43,745 bases of DNA. Source: Acidobacteriota bacterium (GTDB taxonomy: Bacteria > Acidobacteriota > Terriglobia > Bryobacterales > Bryobacteraceae). Both the position numbers and the translations under genes were made by a program. The stretch lies in the NCBI GenBank assembly GCA_947470805.1, contig CANIVU010000075.1, positions 1 to 43,745 on the forward strand, in the 5' to 3' direction. Of this stretch, positions 24,915-33,189 are shown piece after piece (position 1 is the stretch's first letter; each line of letters starts with the position of its first letter). The notes under the pieces are model-generated. The model saw only the letters and a list, made by a program, of their open reading frames with translations. It was not told the origin of the DNA and made no database searches.

Positions 24915-27900
24915 TTACCTTCCGTATCTGAGGATTTTGAGGAATGATTGGCCTTCGGTCCAATCGAAACGGTACTCGGCTTTGACGTCGAAGCCGTTGC
25001 CCATGAGGAGCACACCGGGGCGGCGGACGAGGCCGATGGCGGGGAGTTTGGCGAAGATCAGGCCGTCTTTGTTCATGTAATGGAACAGCGTCCAGGTGGG
25101 CTTCAGGGCCAGACGGCCGGCGATGGGGACCGAGAGTCCGGCCGTGAACAGGTTCGACAGGCGGGTGTCGAGCGGGATGTCTTTGCCGTGGTTGAAGTAC
25201 CAGCGGCCACGGTTTTCGATGACGAGTTGGGCAGCGTTTGAGGGCATGAGCGGGATGCGCCATTGGAAGTTCATGAACATGCCCGATTCCATGCCGCCGC
25301 CCATGGTGGTCTGCTGTTTCAGGTCTTCGCGGATGGGGACCGTGGGCAGGATGCGCGTGGCATTCGCCAGGCAACTGGCGAGGTTCTCGTATTGGAGCTG
25401 GCAGGCGGGGAGGTTTTCAATTTGGTAGCTACTGGGCCGGCGGACGGCGCCAGTGAAGAGGCCCCATTCGGCCCAGCTATCGCGGGTTTCGCGGCGCAGG
25501 CCGAGCTTGGCCAGGGTGCGCGTTGTGCGGCCCAGACTGGCGTCGTAGGAGAGGGTGGCGCGGCAGTCGCCCGAGGGACAATCGCCCTGGGGACGGTAGG
25601 CGACGCGGGCGGCGAAGAGCGGGTTTTGCAGCTGCGTGTTGACGATGCCGGAGACCTGCACGCCCCACCACGGACGCTGAAAGATAGACCGGTGGAGCGC
25701 GTGGCGCCAGCCGGCTTCGAGCGAGATTTCGTTTTGCGGATAGGTGTGGACGAGGCGCGAATCGGTGCTAGCGATGCGGAGATTCTGCAGGCGGCCTTCG
25801 CTGCGGAGGAAGTCGGCAGAGCTGATCTTTTCCCGGCGCAGTTCGGCGGCCCAGGAAGTGTTCAACTGATGATTTTCGGCCGTATTGACGCGGCTTTCGG
25901 TGATGCCTTCGAAGGCGGTGAGAAGCGCGGCCTGGCTGGATTGGTTGTGCCAATAGTCGGACCAGGAGATGTCGCTGCGTTCGAGGACCAGCCGCCAGCG
26001 GGGGCGGGTTTGGGTGAGGGTTTCCTGATTCTTGGAGGCGCCGCTGGCAAGGCCGGGAAAGCGCGGAGTGCCGGTTGAGGCGGAGTGGAAGTATTCGCTG
26101 AACTGCATCGCAAGGCTGGCTTCGGGTTCGACGGGGAAGCCGGGCCAATCGAGGTAGTCGAGGTACGTGCTGAAGTTGATGGATTTGCCGCTGGCCACCG
26201 GGGTGGATTTGGGGTCACGGAGGCGGTTGAGGACGAGTTCAGAGAGACGCGATTGGACTTTGACATTGGCAGCGCGTTCGGGGCCGCCGGTGAGTTCCTG
26301 GGCGAGTTCGGGATAGCCTGTGTCGCCGAAGGCGAGATAGTCGGTCATGGCGACGAGGTACGGTTTGTCGTCTTCGATGGGGGCGCCGTTGACGATGTAG
26401 CGGAAGGAATCGGGATCGCGAAAGATGCCGAGGGCGATCAGGCCGCGCTTACTTTCGGCTTCGTAGTAGTAGACGTCGCGGTCGGCTTCGTCGAATTCGA
26501 AAGAGCGGTCGAGGGCGCGCCGGAGCGAAGAACCTTTGACGAGGCGGGGGGTGAGAAAATCGCCTTTCCAGAGGATGCTTTCGACGGTGGCGCGGAGCTT
26601 GTCGTCTTCGGTTTCGGGGCCGGCGACGACCTGCTGCAGCATGGCTTTGACCTTGAAAAGATCGCGGCTCTGGAGCAGGGCGACGGAGGCGGTGGCGGTG
26701 ACGCGCATGGTCTCGAGAACGAGTTGGCGGAAGTTGGCGGCATCGTCGGTGCCGGGGTGGCGGTCGAGGCGTTGGAGGGCTGTTTGGAGAGCTTTGGTGA
26801 GGGGCGCGCGGGGCTGGAGATTGAGCGGATGAGGCTGGGGGGCGACGAAGGTGCGAGTGCCGAAGGGCTGGTGTTTGCCGTTCAGACGGACCGACTGCGC
26901 GTGAACGGAGATGGCGTTTTCGAGCTTGTCGTCGAAGATGGGTTTGGGCGAGACGACCAGGGGCGGGTAGTGGGCGGGATATTCGACGGGGGGGAATGGG
27001 GTGAAGGTGAAGGGGTTGGACTCGGCTATGACGAGATCGAAGCGGTTTTTGGTGCGGCGCTGGACAGAGGCGGCGGCTTCGGCGGGCATCTGGGCGAGGA
27101 GGATCAGCTGTGTTTCGGGCGTGCAGTGGCCGGCGGCTTCGCAATAGTCGAGGAGTTGTTCGAGGGACTGAATGGCGTCGATGGTGGTGGCGCGGATTTC
27201 GTGGCGGTTCTTGGGGTCGAGCCAGACCGTGTTGAGCAGGCCCACCTGTTTTTCGAGGCCGGGGGCGACGACGCCCATGACGACGACGTTGCGTCTGGGA
27301 TCGTGAAAATAGGGCGCGGGGAAGGCATCTTTGGAGTTGAACTGGCCGTATTGGAAGAAGGGCTGGGCGACCTCGAAGAGGGTGCAGACCTGGTTCTTAT
27401 CAACCCTGGCGCAGAGGTGGTAGGCGGTGATTTCTTTGAGAGGTTTCCGGGACCTGGGGAGGGCGTAGACGTTGTCGGCGGTTTGCTTTTCGAGCTCGAT
27501 GATTTCGCCGTTGCCGGGGCAGGCTTCGTCGCGGCCTTTAGCGGTGACGGGGCAAAGGACAACGCGGTCTGGCTTGCCGGTGACGCCGAATTGGCGGATC
27601 CAGGGAAGGACGGTGGCGGGGAGGGTGAACGTGACGCCGGCGCTGGTGGCGGTGTGGTTCTTTTTGCGGAAGCGGTCGGGGACGCGGTTGGGCGGGTCGA
27701 GGAGTTTGCCGGTGATGACGAGGTTGGTCCCGAGCATCTGTGTGGGCCTGGGTTGGCGGGCGAGGAAGCGGGAGATTTGGCGGAGGCGTTCGGCGCCGAA
27801 GTAGAAGTCGTGCTTGCCGGGGACGAGCGCATCGTAGTTCGCGTCGAGCAGGAATTGCGCGACGGCATCGCCTTCGATAACGGTATTGGCGGTGGCCTGG

Positions 27901-28313
27901 GCTTCGACGATGTTGGCGAACTTTTTGGGGTCGGCGTCGCTCAAGATGATCCAGCCGTGGGGTTCGTGATAGAGCAGTTCGTCCTTGCCGATGGCGCGGG
28001 GACCGGCGGGGGTTTGGACGACGGCGGTGCGGGCGCGATAGTCGAGCGAGAAGTGGTCGCCGGTGCCGAGGAGAAGCGTTTGCGAAGACTGGGCGCGCGC
28101 GTCTTTGAAGACGCTTTGGAGGGCGTGGCCGAAGCTGGATTCGTTGGTGATGCATTTGCGGTCGTAGTGCTGGACGCCGTTGACGACTTTGCCCGGGAGG
28201 AACTGTTCTTCGGCGCAGGCGCGGGCGTAGCCGATGAGGTCGCCAGTATAGATAACGCGGAGGTCGGCGGCCGGGAGAGTGGCCGCTAGGAATAGGAGAG
28301 TCCAGACTGGCAT
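24915..28313 (-). CDS. Degenerate 5'-nucleotidase-like domain fused to predicted outer-membrane beta barrel
   Basis: 1132-aa secreted protein from the ATG at 28313 (MPVWTLLFLAATLPA signal). Residues about 18-430 resemble the metallophosphoesterase domain of 5'-nucleotidases, but metal motifs are altered. The usual DxH reads DLI (25-27); GD remains in GTGDHFSL (85-86); the GNHE motif reads GKHD (166-169); and no GHxH motif is seen. Residues about 430-690 look like the nucleotidase C-terminal domain (NGAPIEDDKPYLVAMTDYLA, FGDTGYPEL). From about 700 to the end, alternating hydrophobic strands with aromatic girdles suggest a beta barrel. It is convergent with the cytochrome gene (11 bp). Catalysis is doubtful; a binding or surface role is possible. 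Confidence 0.78.
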   Translation of the reverse strand: MPVWTLLFLAATLPAADLRVIYTGDLIGYARACAEEQFLPGKVVNGVQHYDRKCITNESSFGHALQSVFKDARAQSSQTLLLGTGDHFSLDYRARTAVVQTPAGPRAIGKDELLYHEPHGWIILSDADPKKFANIVEAQATANTVIEGDAVAQFLLDANYDALVPGKHDFYFGAERLRQISRFLARQPRPTQMLGTNLVITGKLLDPPNRVPDRFRKKNHTATSAGVTFTLPATVLPWIRQFGVTGKPDRVVLCPVTAKGRDEACPGNGEIIELEKQTADNVYALPRSRKPLKEITAYHLCARVDKNQVCTLFEVAQPFFQYGQFNSKDAFPAPYFHDPRRNVVVMGVVAPGLEKQVGLLNTVWLDPKNRHEIRATTIDAIQSLEQLLDYCEAAGHCTPETQLILLAQMPAEAAASVQRRTKNRFDLVIAESNPFTFTPFPPVEYPAHYPPLVVSPKPIFDDKLENAISVHAQSVRLNGKHQPFGTRTFVAPQPHPLNLQPRAPLTKALQTALQRLDRHPGTDDAANFRQLVLETMRVTATASVALLQSRDLFKVKAMLQQVVAGPETEDDKLRATVESILWKGDFLTPRLVKGSSLRRALDRSFEFDEADRDVYYYEAESKRGLIALGIFRDPDSFRYIVNGAPIEDDKPYLVAMTDYLAFGDTGYPELAQELTGGPERAANVKVQSRLSELVLNRLRDPKSTPVASGKSINFSTYLDYLDWPGFPVEPEASLAMQFSEYFHSASTGTPRFPGLASGASKNQETLTQTRPRWRLVLERSDISWSDYWHNQSSQAALLTAFEGITESRVNTAENHQLNTSWAAELRREKISSADFLRSEGRLQNLRIASTDSRLVHTYPQNEISLEAGWRHALHRSIFQRPWWGVQVSGIVNTQLQNPLFAARVAYRPQGDCPSGDCRATLSYDASLGRTTRTLAKLGLRRETRDSWAEWGLFTGAVRRPSSYQIENLPACQLQYENLASCLANATRILPTVPIREDLKQQTTMGGGMESGMFMNFQWRIPLMPSNAAQLVIENRGRWYFNHGKDIPLDTRLSNLFTAGLSVPIAGRLALKPTWTLFHYMNKDGLIFAKLPAIGLVRRPGVLLMGNGFDVKAEYRFDWTEGQSFLKILRYGR

Positions 28314-28393
28314 ATGTCTGGCAAGGGTAGCGCAGTTACAGAGGGAAAGGGGCCAAGATCCACCCCATCTCCCGCCATGGCCCAATGGCCGCT

Positions 28394-28951
28394 TTACCCC
28401 ACGCCCCGCACATCGTGCTCGACCACCCGCAATCCCCGCCGGTCAAACCGGTATTCCAACAGCACCCCCGAATCCCGCGCCTCCATCCAGAAGGCCCGAA
28501 TCGGCCCGAAAACCGCCCGTAGTTCGGCCTCGTCACAAGTCGGCAAATATGCGCGCAACACCCGCGGATCGTAATACCGGAACAGCATCTTATCCCCGGC
28601 CGCGTCCGTCACCGTCAGGAACGTCCGTAAGTGATGACGCAACTCCGCCAACGACCGGTCACACTCCAGATAGACCCCAAAACTCCGCCCCCACCCGCTC
28701 AACATCAACTCGGTAAATGAATCGTCGGCCCGCAGTTCAATCACATATGGCGCCACCCGCTCCACCACCTCCGGCAACTGGCCCGCAAATAGACAGCTAA
28801 ACGGTAGATACGAATTCACCAGCGACCAATACAGCCGCCGGTCCCGCGCCGCGTCCACCAACGCCCACACATCATCCCGCGACCCCTTCGGCCACAATAT
28901 CCGCCGAACAGCCGCGCTCAAGCCGCCCCCCGCTTCCGCATCCGTTCGCAT
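28394..28951 (-). CDS. DUF4123 protein, T6SS effector adaptor (Tap-like)
   Basis: 185 aa from the ATG at 28951; a TTG at 28960 is an alternative. The DUF4123 pattern is clear: DDVWALVDAARDRRLYWSLV, FAGQLPEVVERVAPYVIEL, FTELMLSGWGRSFGVYLE, LAELRHHLRTFLTV, and the diagnostic KMLFRYYDPRVLRAYLPTC followed by VFGPIRAFWME. Members of this family are adaptors that load specific effectors onto VgrG spikes of type VI secretion systems. It is the last gene of a six-gene minus-strand cluster and overlaps the previous gene by 34 nt. No VgrG is in the window, so its spike partner must be elsewhere. Confidence 0.9.
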   Translation of the reverse strand: MRTDAEAGGGLSAAVRRILWPKGSRDDVWALVDAARDRRLYWSLVNSYLPFSCLFAGQLPEVVERVAPYVIELRADDSFTELMLSGWGRSFGVYLECDRSLAELRHHLRTFLTVTDAAGDKMLFRYYDPRVLRAYLPTCDEAELRAVFGPIRAFWMEARDSGVLLEYRFDRRGLRVVEHDVRGVG

Positions 28952-29361
28952 ACCTCGCAAAACGGCACCCCTTCGTCGCTGGCCTGCTGCAGACTCGCCG
29001 CCTGCAACACCGCATGCAGATTCTCCGCAAACGTCGCCAACTCCGCCAGCTCCGGCGCCTCCTTCGCCACTCGCCGCACCGCCTCCCGAACCGGCCCTGC
29101 CACCGCCAACTCCCCCGCCGACGGCGGTTGCGACTTCGGCACCGTCATCACCAGATCCCCGGAAACCAGCATCTTCGCCACTTGCTCTAACGCGTTATCG
29201 CCGCCATCAAACATCCGCCGTGACGCCACCCCCCGCAGCAACCGCATCGCCTCCGGGTCGCCCTGAAACTGCCGCAAAAACGCCATCGCGCTCGTCATCG
29301 ACCACTTACCCCGGACCTCCGTCCGTTCAAACAACTGGACCCGCCCGATGCGCGTACTCAC
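28918..29361 (-). CDS. Unknown protein of the secretion-effector cluster, 147 aa
   Basis: Not recognised. It starts at GTG (29361), overlapping the TGA of the preceding gene (GTGA), and its own end overlaps the DUF4123 start. It is soluble and mainly helical (MAFLRQFQGDPEAMRLLRGV; LAELATFAENLHAVLQAASL). The tail PFCEVCERMRKR has a CxxC pair that could bind metal. Translational coupling to both neighbours suggests it acts with them, perhaps as an effector accessory or immunity protein; there is no direct evidence for either. Confidence 0.65.
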   Translation of the reverse strand: MSTRIGRVQLFERTEVRGKWSMTSAMAFLRQFQGDPEAMRLLRGVASRRMFDGGDNALEQVAKMLVSGDLVMTVPKSQPPSAGELAVAGPVREAVRRVAKEAPELAELATFAENLHAVLQAASLQQASDEGVPFCEVCERMRKRGAA

Positions 29362-30260
29362 CGCTTCCCTTCCTCCAGAATCAAGCGCCTCGAATCCGTC
29401 CGCCCCCGGATCCGATAGGCCCCGTCCACCATTCCCTGCCCCGCATAATTCGCCCACGAAAAATACGCCAGATACCGCTTCCCCGCCTCGCGCCCCATCA
29501 CCGGCGCCATCGCCTTCCAAATCGCCCCCGGCGCCATCGTCACCAACGGCTCCGTGGCCGGCCGCGGCGCCATCGGCGTCAACGGCCACTCCCGCCAATC
29601 CATCGGCCACGGCGCCGCCCCCGGCTCCTCCACGGGGAACTCGGTCATTTTCATCACCGCCTTCCGCAACAGCCCCTCCGGCGCCAGCCATCGCGGATCG
29701 GTAAAGCAGATCTTCTCTTTCCCCACATTCCGCACCGTCACGGTGAAAATGTCGGCCGTCTCCAGCGTCAACTCCACCATCGCCGCCCGTTCCGGATGCG
29801 CAAAACTCCCGCCCAGCAGCGCGTTCACCCGGTAGCGCAACGCCTTGATTTCTTCATTCACCGGACCGTTGTCGTTGTTCACAACCAGCCGCCCCCCGCC
29901 CGCCCCCGCCTGCGTCAACACATATTCGGTCTCCGTATACCCCGGGTGCGTCGTCATCGGCGCACGGCCTTCCCACAGCCGCGCCTCTACCGCCAGTGCA
30001 TGAATCTCCCGCAACGCCTCATCGGTCAATAACTGCCGGAACACTCCAATCGCCTGCCCCGGCTGGTTTCCATCCGGCCGGAACGATTCCACGGATAACA
30101 ATCCCCGCCGCGCGTCCACCTCCATTCGCCAGTCGTACTCCCGCACTCCATTCCCCAACGATTGCCCGCCCGCGCTCCGCACCGTAAAAACAAAATCCGG
30201 CACCCCCGCCCGCGGCCACCGCGCCGTCGCCGTCTTCTCCGAAACCGGTACGTCAATCAT
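29358..30260 (-). CDS. Unknown protein of the secretion-effector cluster, 300 aa
   Basis: Not recognised. 300 aa, no signal peptide or membrane helix. The first half is beta-rich (VPDFVFTVRSAGGQSLGNGV, YDWRMEVDARRGLLSVESF), the middle contains ERAAMVELTLETADIFTVTV, and the C-terminal third is Pro/Trp-rich (PWPMDWREWPLTPMAPRPA). It starts with an ATGA overlap to the DcrB-like gene and ends with a GTGA overlap to the next gene. The position between a chaperone-like gene and an adaptor gene makes an immunity or spike-accessory role possible; this is inference from context only. Confidence 0.7.
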   Translation of the reverse strand: MIDVPVSEKTATARWPRAGVPDFVFTVRSAGGQSLGNGVREYDWRMEVDARRGLLSVESFRPDGNQPGQAIGVFRQLLTDEALREIHALAVEARLWEGRAPMTTHPGYTETEYVLTQAGAGGGRLVVNNDNGPVNEEIKALRYRVNALLGGSFAHPERAAMVELTLETADIFTVTVRNVGKEKICFTDPRWLAPEGLLRKAVMKMTEFPVEEPGAAPWPMDWREWPLTPMAPRPATEPLVTMAPGAIWKAMAPVMGREAGKRYLAYFSWANYAGQGMVDGAYRIRGRTDSRRLILEEGKR

Positions 30261-30661
30261 GTAAGGCTCCGGTATGAATCAAAAATCGCTTCAAACATCG
30301 CCTCCGTCTGCGGATACAACTCCCGCAGCGTCGTCCCCGTCATCGTCACCACCCGCGCCGGATCGGCCAACAAAATGTGTCGCTGCACCTGCCGGATCCG
30401 CCGTCCCGCGTCGCCCCAATCATACACACACCGCCGCCCATACGCCGTCTCTTCGTTCGAAACCATCTCTAACCCGGGCAGCGTATCCAACGCCCGCCGA
30501 GCATACTCACCCAGCTCCACCGCCGTCCGCAACCGCTCCGTCTTCACCACCACCGACGGCCGGAATCCGCCGCGCGCCGGAAACGCAAACGCGTACGTCG
30601 ATTCGTCCGTGTGCTCCTCCGGCAACTCAATCGCGAAATCCGAACCCTGAAATCGTGCCAT
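30257..30661 (-). CDS. DcrB/DUF1795 family protein, Eag-type T6SS chaperone candidate
   Basis: 134 aa. The alternating strands and helix fit the DcrB/DUF1795 fold: FAIELPEEHTDESTYAFAFP, then GFRPSVVVKTERL, YARRALDTLPGLEMVSNEE, IRQVQRHILLADPARVVTMT and a C-terminal helix EAMFEAIFDSYRSL. This family includes Eag chaperones, which shield the hydrophobic segments of T6SS effectors before loading. It follows the metalloprotease gene, whose product ends in hydrophobic glycine-zipper segments, so a chaperone-cargo relation is plausible. AGGAGA lies 4 nt before the ATG and overlaps the stop of the upstream gene. Confidence 0.82.
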   Translation of the reverse strand: MARFQGSDFAIELPEEHTDESTYAFAFPARGGFRPSVVVKTERLRTAVELGEYARRALDTLPGLEMVSNEETAYGRRCVYDWGDAGRRIRQVQRHILLADPARVVTMTGTTLRELYPQTEAMFEAIFDSYRSLT

Positions 30662-30669
30662 CCGTTCTC

Positions 30670-32277
30670 CTAGCTAAACCATCCCACCGCTCCGCCAACC
30701 ATCGCCCCCACCGCCGCGCTTCCGCCTGTCGCCCAGTCATTCTTGCCACCGCTCGCAAAATACCCCGCCACCGCGCCCACCAATGCTCCCGCCACAGCCC
30801 CGCCCACCACCTTCCACGGGTCCACCCCACCCCCAGGGTCCGGCTCCGCCAGCACCGGGCTCGGCCCCGGATCATCCTCCGCTTTTGAGCCCGGTGGCAA
30901 CGCCAGATTCGGGGCCTTCGGCACCGCCACGTAGCTGTACTGCAATCCGTAGGCGGCGTCCACACTCAACCCCATCCCGGTCACGATCCCCTTGAAGTGC
31001 CGCTTCTTTACGTTCTTCATCCCTGTGCCCATAATTCCCGTCGGATCCAATCCATCGGCCAGCCCGTCGTCGTCGGACACCCCCAACTGCGTGCTGAACA
31101 CGTCCGGATACTCGTCCGGCGCACCCAGCAGGTGCCCGAATTCGTGCGATGGCAGCCCCTCCCGTTCATCCCCCCCAGCCCACATCGTGGAATTCGACCG
31201 CACATCCTCGTACGTCACTATCACCACGCCAGCCTCAATCGCCTTCACCTCCGTGAACTGCACCTTCGCGATCACCCGGTACCGGCAGCACTCCGGCCGC
31301 GACGACTTGCATTCCACACGTTTCAAATCAAACTGATCCGACCACGCCGTCTCGATCTCTTTCTTCCATCGGTCCAGAACCTTTTCCATCCGGTTCCCAG
31401 GTCCCTCGTACATCGCCTTCGGCCAATCCGGGAACTTCTCCATGTACTTCACGTCCTTGTCCTCCCGGCATACCCAATCTGTCCCATCGTGGTAAAAAGA
31501 CGCCGTGGAGTGATTGCCCTGTCCCGCGTGAAACGCCGTTGGTGGCGTCTGCCACGCCGTCCCGTCCCAATACTGCCAACTGTAATCCACCTTGTTCTGC
31601 TTCCCCCAGTGGTAGGTCGTCTTGAACAGTTCAAATCCCCCCGCCGGCTTCGGGTCCGGCAGTTCCACATACTCCTTCGCCCAACCCCGCAAATACCGGA
31701 TGTTCCCCTTGATCGTCACCAGGTAGTTGGTCAACTGCACGTCATACCAAGTGGGAATCGTTACCGTCGTCTTCTTCGCCGGAATCTCCGGTGTCGTCGG
31801 CGTCGCAGGCACCGGCCGGTCTGTCCGGTCGTATTCGATCGGGATCTTGTGGATGTTCATGTTCTGGAAGTTAACAACGAACCCGATCGTTAGCGCCCGC
31901 GCCGTCCGCGCCGCGTCCGCCCGCCCGTCCACCTCTCGCCGAATCAAAAAGCCGCCACCACCAACCGCCCGCACCGGCAACACGTTCAGAACCGTCCACG
32001 GCACCCGGAATCCATTCCCGTGTACCCTCGACGTCAACGCGGCTACCTCCTCCTTCGGCGCTCCGCGGTCGACCACCGTCACCGGAATCGTCTCCCCTTC
32101 CGGATAGTTCTTGGTCGTCCCAATCAACTCCGCCGTATCCGAGCAGCGCACCACCGCGTGGGACCACTCCAGCCGAACCACTTTCCGCCCCGCCGCCGCG
32201 CACGTCTGCTTGGCTCCATCCGGCGGCCGCGTCGCGCTGAAGAGAGAGGTTAAACTCGGCGCTGCGTCAGTGGGCAT
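30670..32277 (-). CDS. Putative zinc metalloprotease effector with C-terminal glycine-zipper tail
   Basis: 535 aa. An N-terminal beta-sandwich-like region (VVRCSDTAELIGTTKNYPEG, VHGNGFRVPWTVLNVLPV) resembles the Ig-like parts of secretion-system cargo. The protease signature is LPSHEFGHLLGAPDEY (HExxHxxGxxD type, zinc His378 and His382, general base Glu379), followed about 35 residues later by GIMGTGM, a Met-turn-like element as in metzincins. The last 50 residues (WKVVGGAVAGALVGAVAGYF and GSAAVGAMVGGAVGW) form two Gly-zipper hydrophobic segments that could insert into a membrane. No signal peptide, consistent with contractile delivery. Start 32277 overlaps the previous gene by 11 nt. The toxin role is inference from motif and neighbours. 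Confidence 0.8.
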   Translation of the reverse strand: MPTDAAPSLTSLFSATRPPDGAKQTCAAAGRKVVRLEWSHAVVRCSDTAELIGTTKNYPEGETIPVTVVDRGAPKEEVAALTSRVHGNGFRVPWTVLNVLPVRAVGGGGFLIRREVDGRADAARTARALTIGFVVNFQNMNIHKIPIEYDRTDRPVPATPTTPEIPAKKTTVTIPTWYDVQLTNYLVTIKGNIRYLRGWAKEYVELPDPKPAGGFELFKTTYHWGKQNKVDYSWQYWDGTAWQTPPTAFHAGQGNHSTASFYHDGTDWVCREDKDVKYMEKFPDWPKAMYEGPGNRMEKVLDRWKKEIETAWSDQFDLKRVECKSSRPECCRYRVIAKVQFTEVKAIEAGVVIVTYEDVRSNSTMWAGGDEREGLPSHEFGHLLGAPDEYPDVFSTQLGVSDDDGLADGLDPTGIMGTGMKNVKKRHFKGIVTGMGLSVDAAYGLQYSYVAVPKAPNLALPPGSKAEDDPGPSPVLAEPDPGGGVDPWKVVGGAVAGALVGAVAGYFASGGKNDWATGGSAAVGAMVGGAVGWFS

Positions 32278-32638
32278 TCCGGATCCGCCTTGCCTCACGT
32301 TCATACCGCACCGCGTCCTGCAGCCGGCCCACTCGTTCGGCGGGCAGCAACCGGCGCGTCAACAACTCCCGCGCCCACGGCAGCGCCTGGTCTTCGTCGA
32401 ATCGCATCCCCAGTTCCCTCATCGCCAAAATGTATTGCGCCACGTCCAGTTCAACCCCAAATCCATACTCCCGCGCCCGCAAAACCCCGTGAGCCACAAA
32501 CGCCCGCAACTCGTCCCCTCCAATCGCCCCGCACCACTCCGGGAAGGCAGCTCGCAGATAGGTCTCCATCCGATCGGTGAATCCAACCACCATCTCGGCG
32601 GACAACGATTCCATTTGCGTTTTCCGAATCCTCAACAT
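32267..32638 (-). CDS. T6SS-associated small helical protein
   Basis: 123 aa from the ATG at 32638 (MLRIRKTQMESLSAEMVVGF), which has GGAGG about 11 nt upstream. An ATG at 32656 is possible but lacks a ribosome site. The sequence DRMETYLRAAFPEWCGAIGG, LRAFVAHGVLRAREYGFGVE and VAQYILAMRELGMRFDEDQA then PWARELL resembles small proteins often encoded beside DUF4123, VgrG and effector genes. Its role is not known. It opens the six-gene minus-strand cluster, with a terminator-like hairpin in the leader. Confidence 0.75.
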   Translation of the reverse strand: MLRIRKTQMESLSAEMVVGFTDRMETYLRAAFPEWCGAIGGDELRAFVAHGVLRAREYGFGVELDVAQYILAMRELGMRFDEDQALPWARELLTRRLLPAERVGRLQDAVRYEREARRIRNAH

Positions 32639-33111
32639 ACAGGCACGGACCTCCATGGCCGCAGGCCAATCGCAAAGACTAAATAAGGGGATCTCCGCAG
32701 TATATACGAACCCCGAAAAAAGGAGGGTCCAGAGCCCTCCGTGCCATGCGCCTCCCTGCAATTCGACCGTAAAAGAGGCGGCGATCCACACACAATTTAC
32801 AAAATGGATCACACGGCCCAGGCCATCCATTTCGCGCCCCTAAGCAAAGAGGAACACAGGTACCGTCCAACGACATTACCCGAGTGGCGGCTTGGCCAGT
32901 ACCCGCAGGAAATCGCAGCGGCCCGCCCAGTCCCCGTCGCCCCGGCTACTGTTCCCCCGACCGAAAGCGAGGGGCCCCAAGCCGTCCCCCAAACAGAAAC
33001 GGAATTTGTTTCCGCCTCCTGATCAAATCCACCGAAGTCCCTCGCTGAGTGGGGCGAAGACGCAGCCGCAAACAAGCCGGCACGAAAAACACCAAACAAG
33101 GAATCCGAATC
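32639..33111. other. Intergenic region upstream of the effector module
   Basis: About 470 bp without a convincing gene. It holds a minus-strand terminator-like hairpin (32716-32740) and a minus-strand TATACT hexamer near 32696-32701. An open frame for 72 aa on the plus strand (32804-33022, MDHTAQAIHFAPLSKEEHRY start) has no good ribosome site and a Pro-rich tail; I do not call it. Confidence 0.5.
32716..32740 (-). terminator. Terminator-like hairpin in the leader of the effector module
   Basis: On the minus strand GGAGGG-7 nt-CCCTCC is followed directly by TTTTTT (32721-32716). It lies about 80 nt upstream of the first effector-module start. Nothing obvious on the minus strand lies upstream for it to terminate, so attenuation of the module or insulation from antisense transcription are both possible. 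Confidence 0.6.
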
Positions 33112-33189
33112 ATGAAACTCAAAACCAACATCAAAGCCGGCGTCCGCAGCGGCGGCTACTCCGACGAGAACCACAACCAATCCCGCTAA
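33112..33189 (+). CDS. 25-residue peptide ending in an NHNQ motif
   Basis: Tiny ORF: MKLKTNIKAGVRSGGYSDEN then HNQSR and TAA. AAGGA lies 9 nt before the ATG. The basic K-T-N-x-K-A-G start and the Gly-Gly...NHNQ ending recall short uncharacterised proteins I have seen in several phyla with a KxKTxVKAG...NHNQ pattern, some of them annotated as hypothetical. That recollection is from family knowledge and not checked. It could be a ribosomally made peptide precursor or a stand-alone microprotein. No modification enzyme lies nearby. It sits between the effector module and a TPR gene. Confidence 0.45.
   Translation: MKLKTNIKAGVRSGGYSDENHNQSR

Noticed and set aside
26085-28289. Open plus-strand frame of 734 codons opposite the nucleotidase-barrel gene
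   Set aside because: Glu/Gly/Val/Asp-rich low-complexity translation without a ribosome site.
32804-33022. 72-codon plus-strand ORF beginning MDHTAQAIHFAPL
   Set aside because: No ribosome site, Pro-rich end and no recognisable pattern; retained only as a note in the intergenic description.
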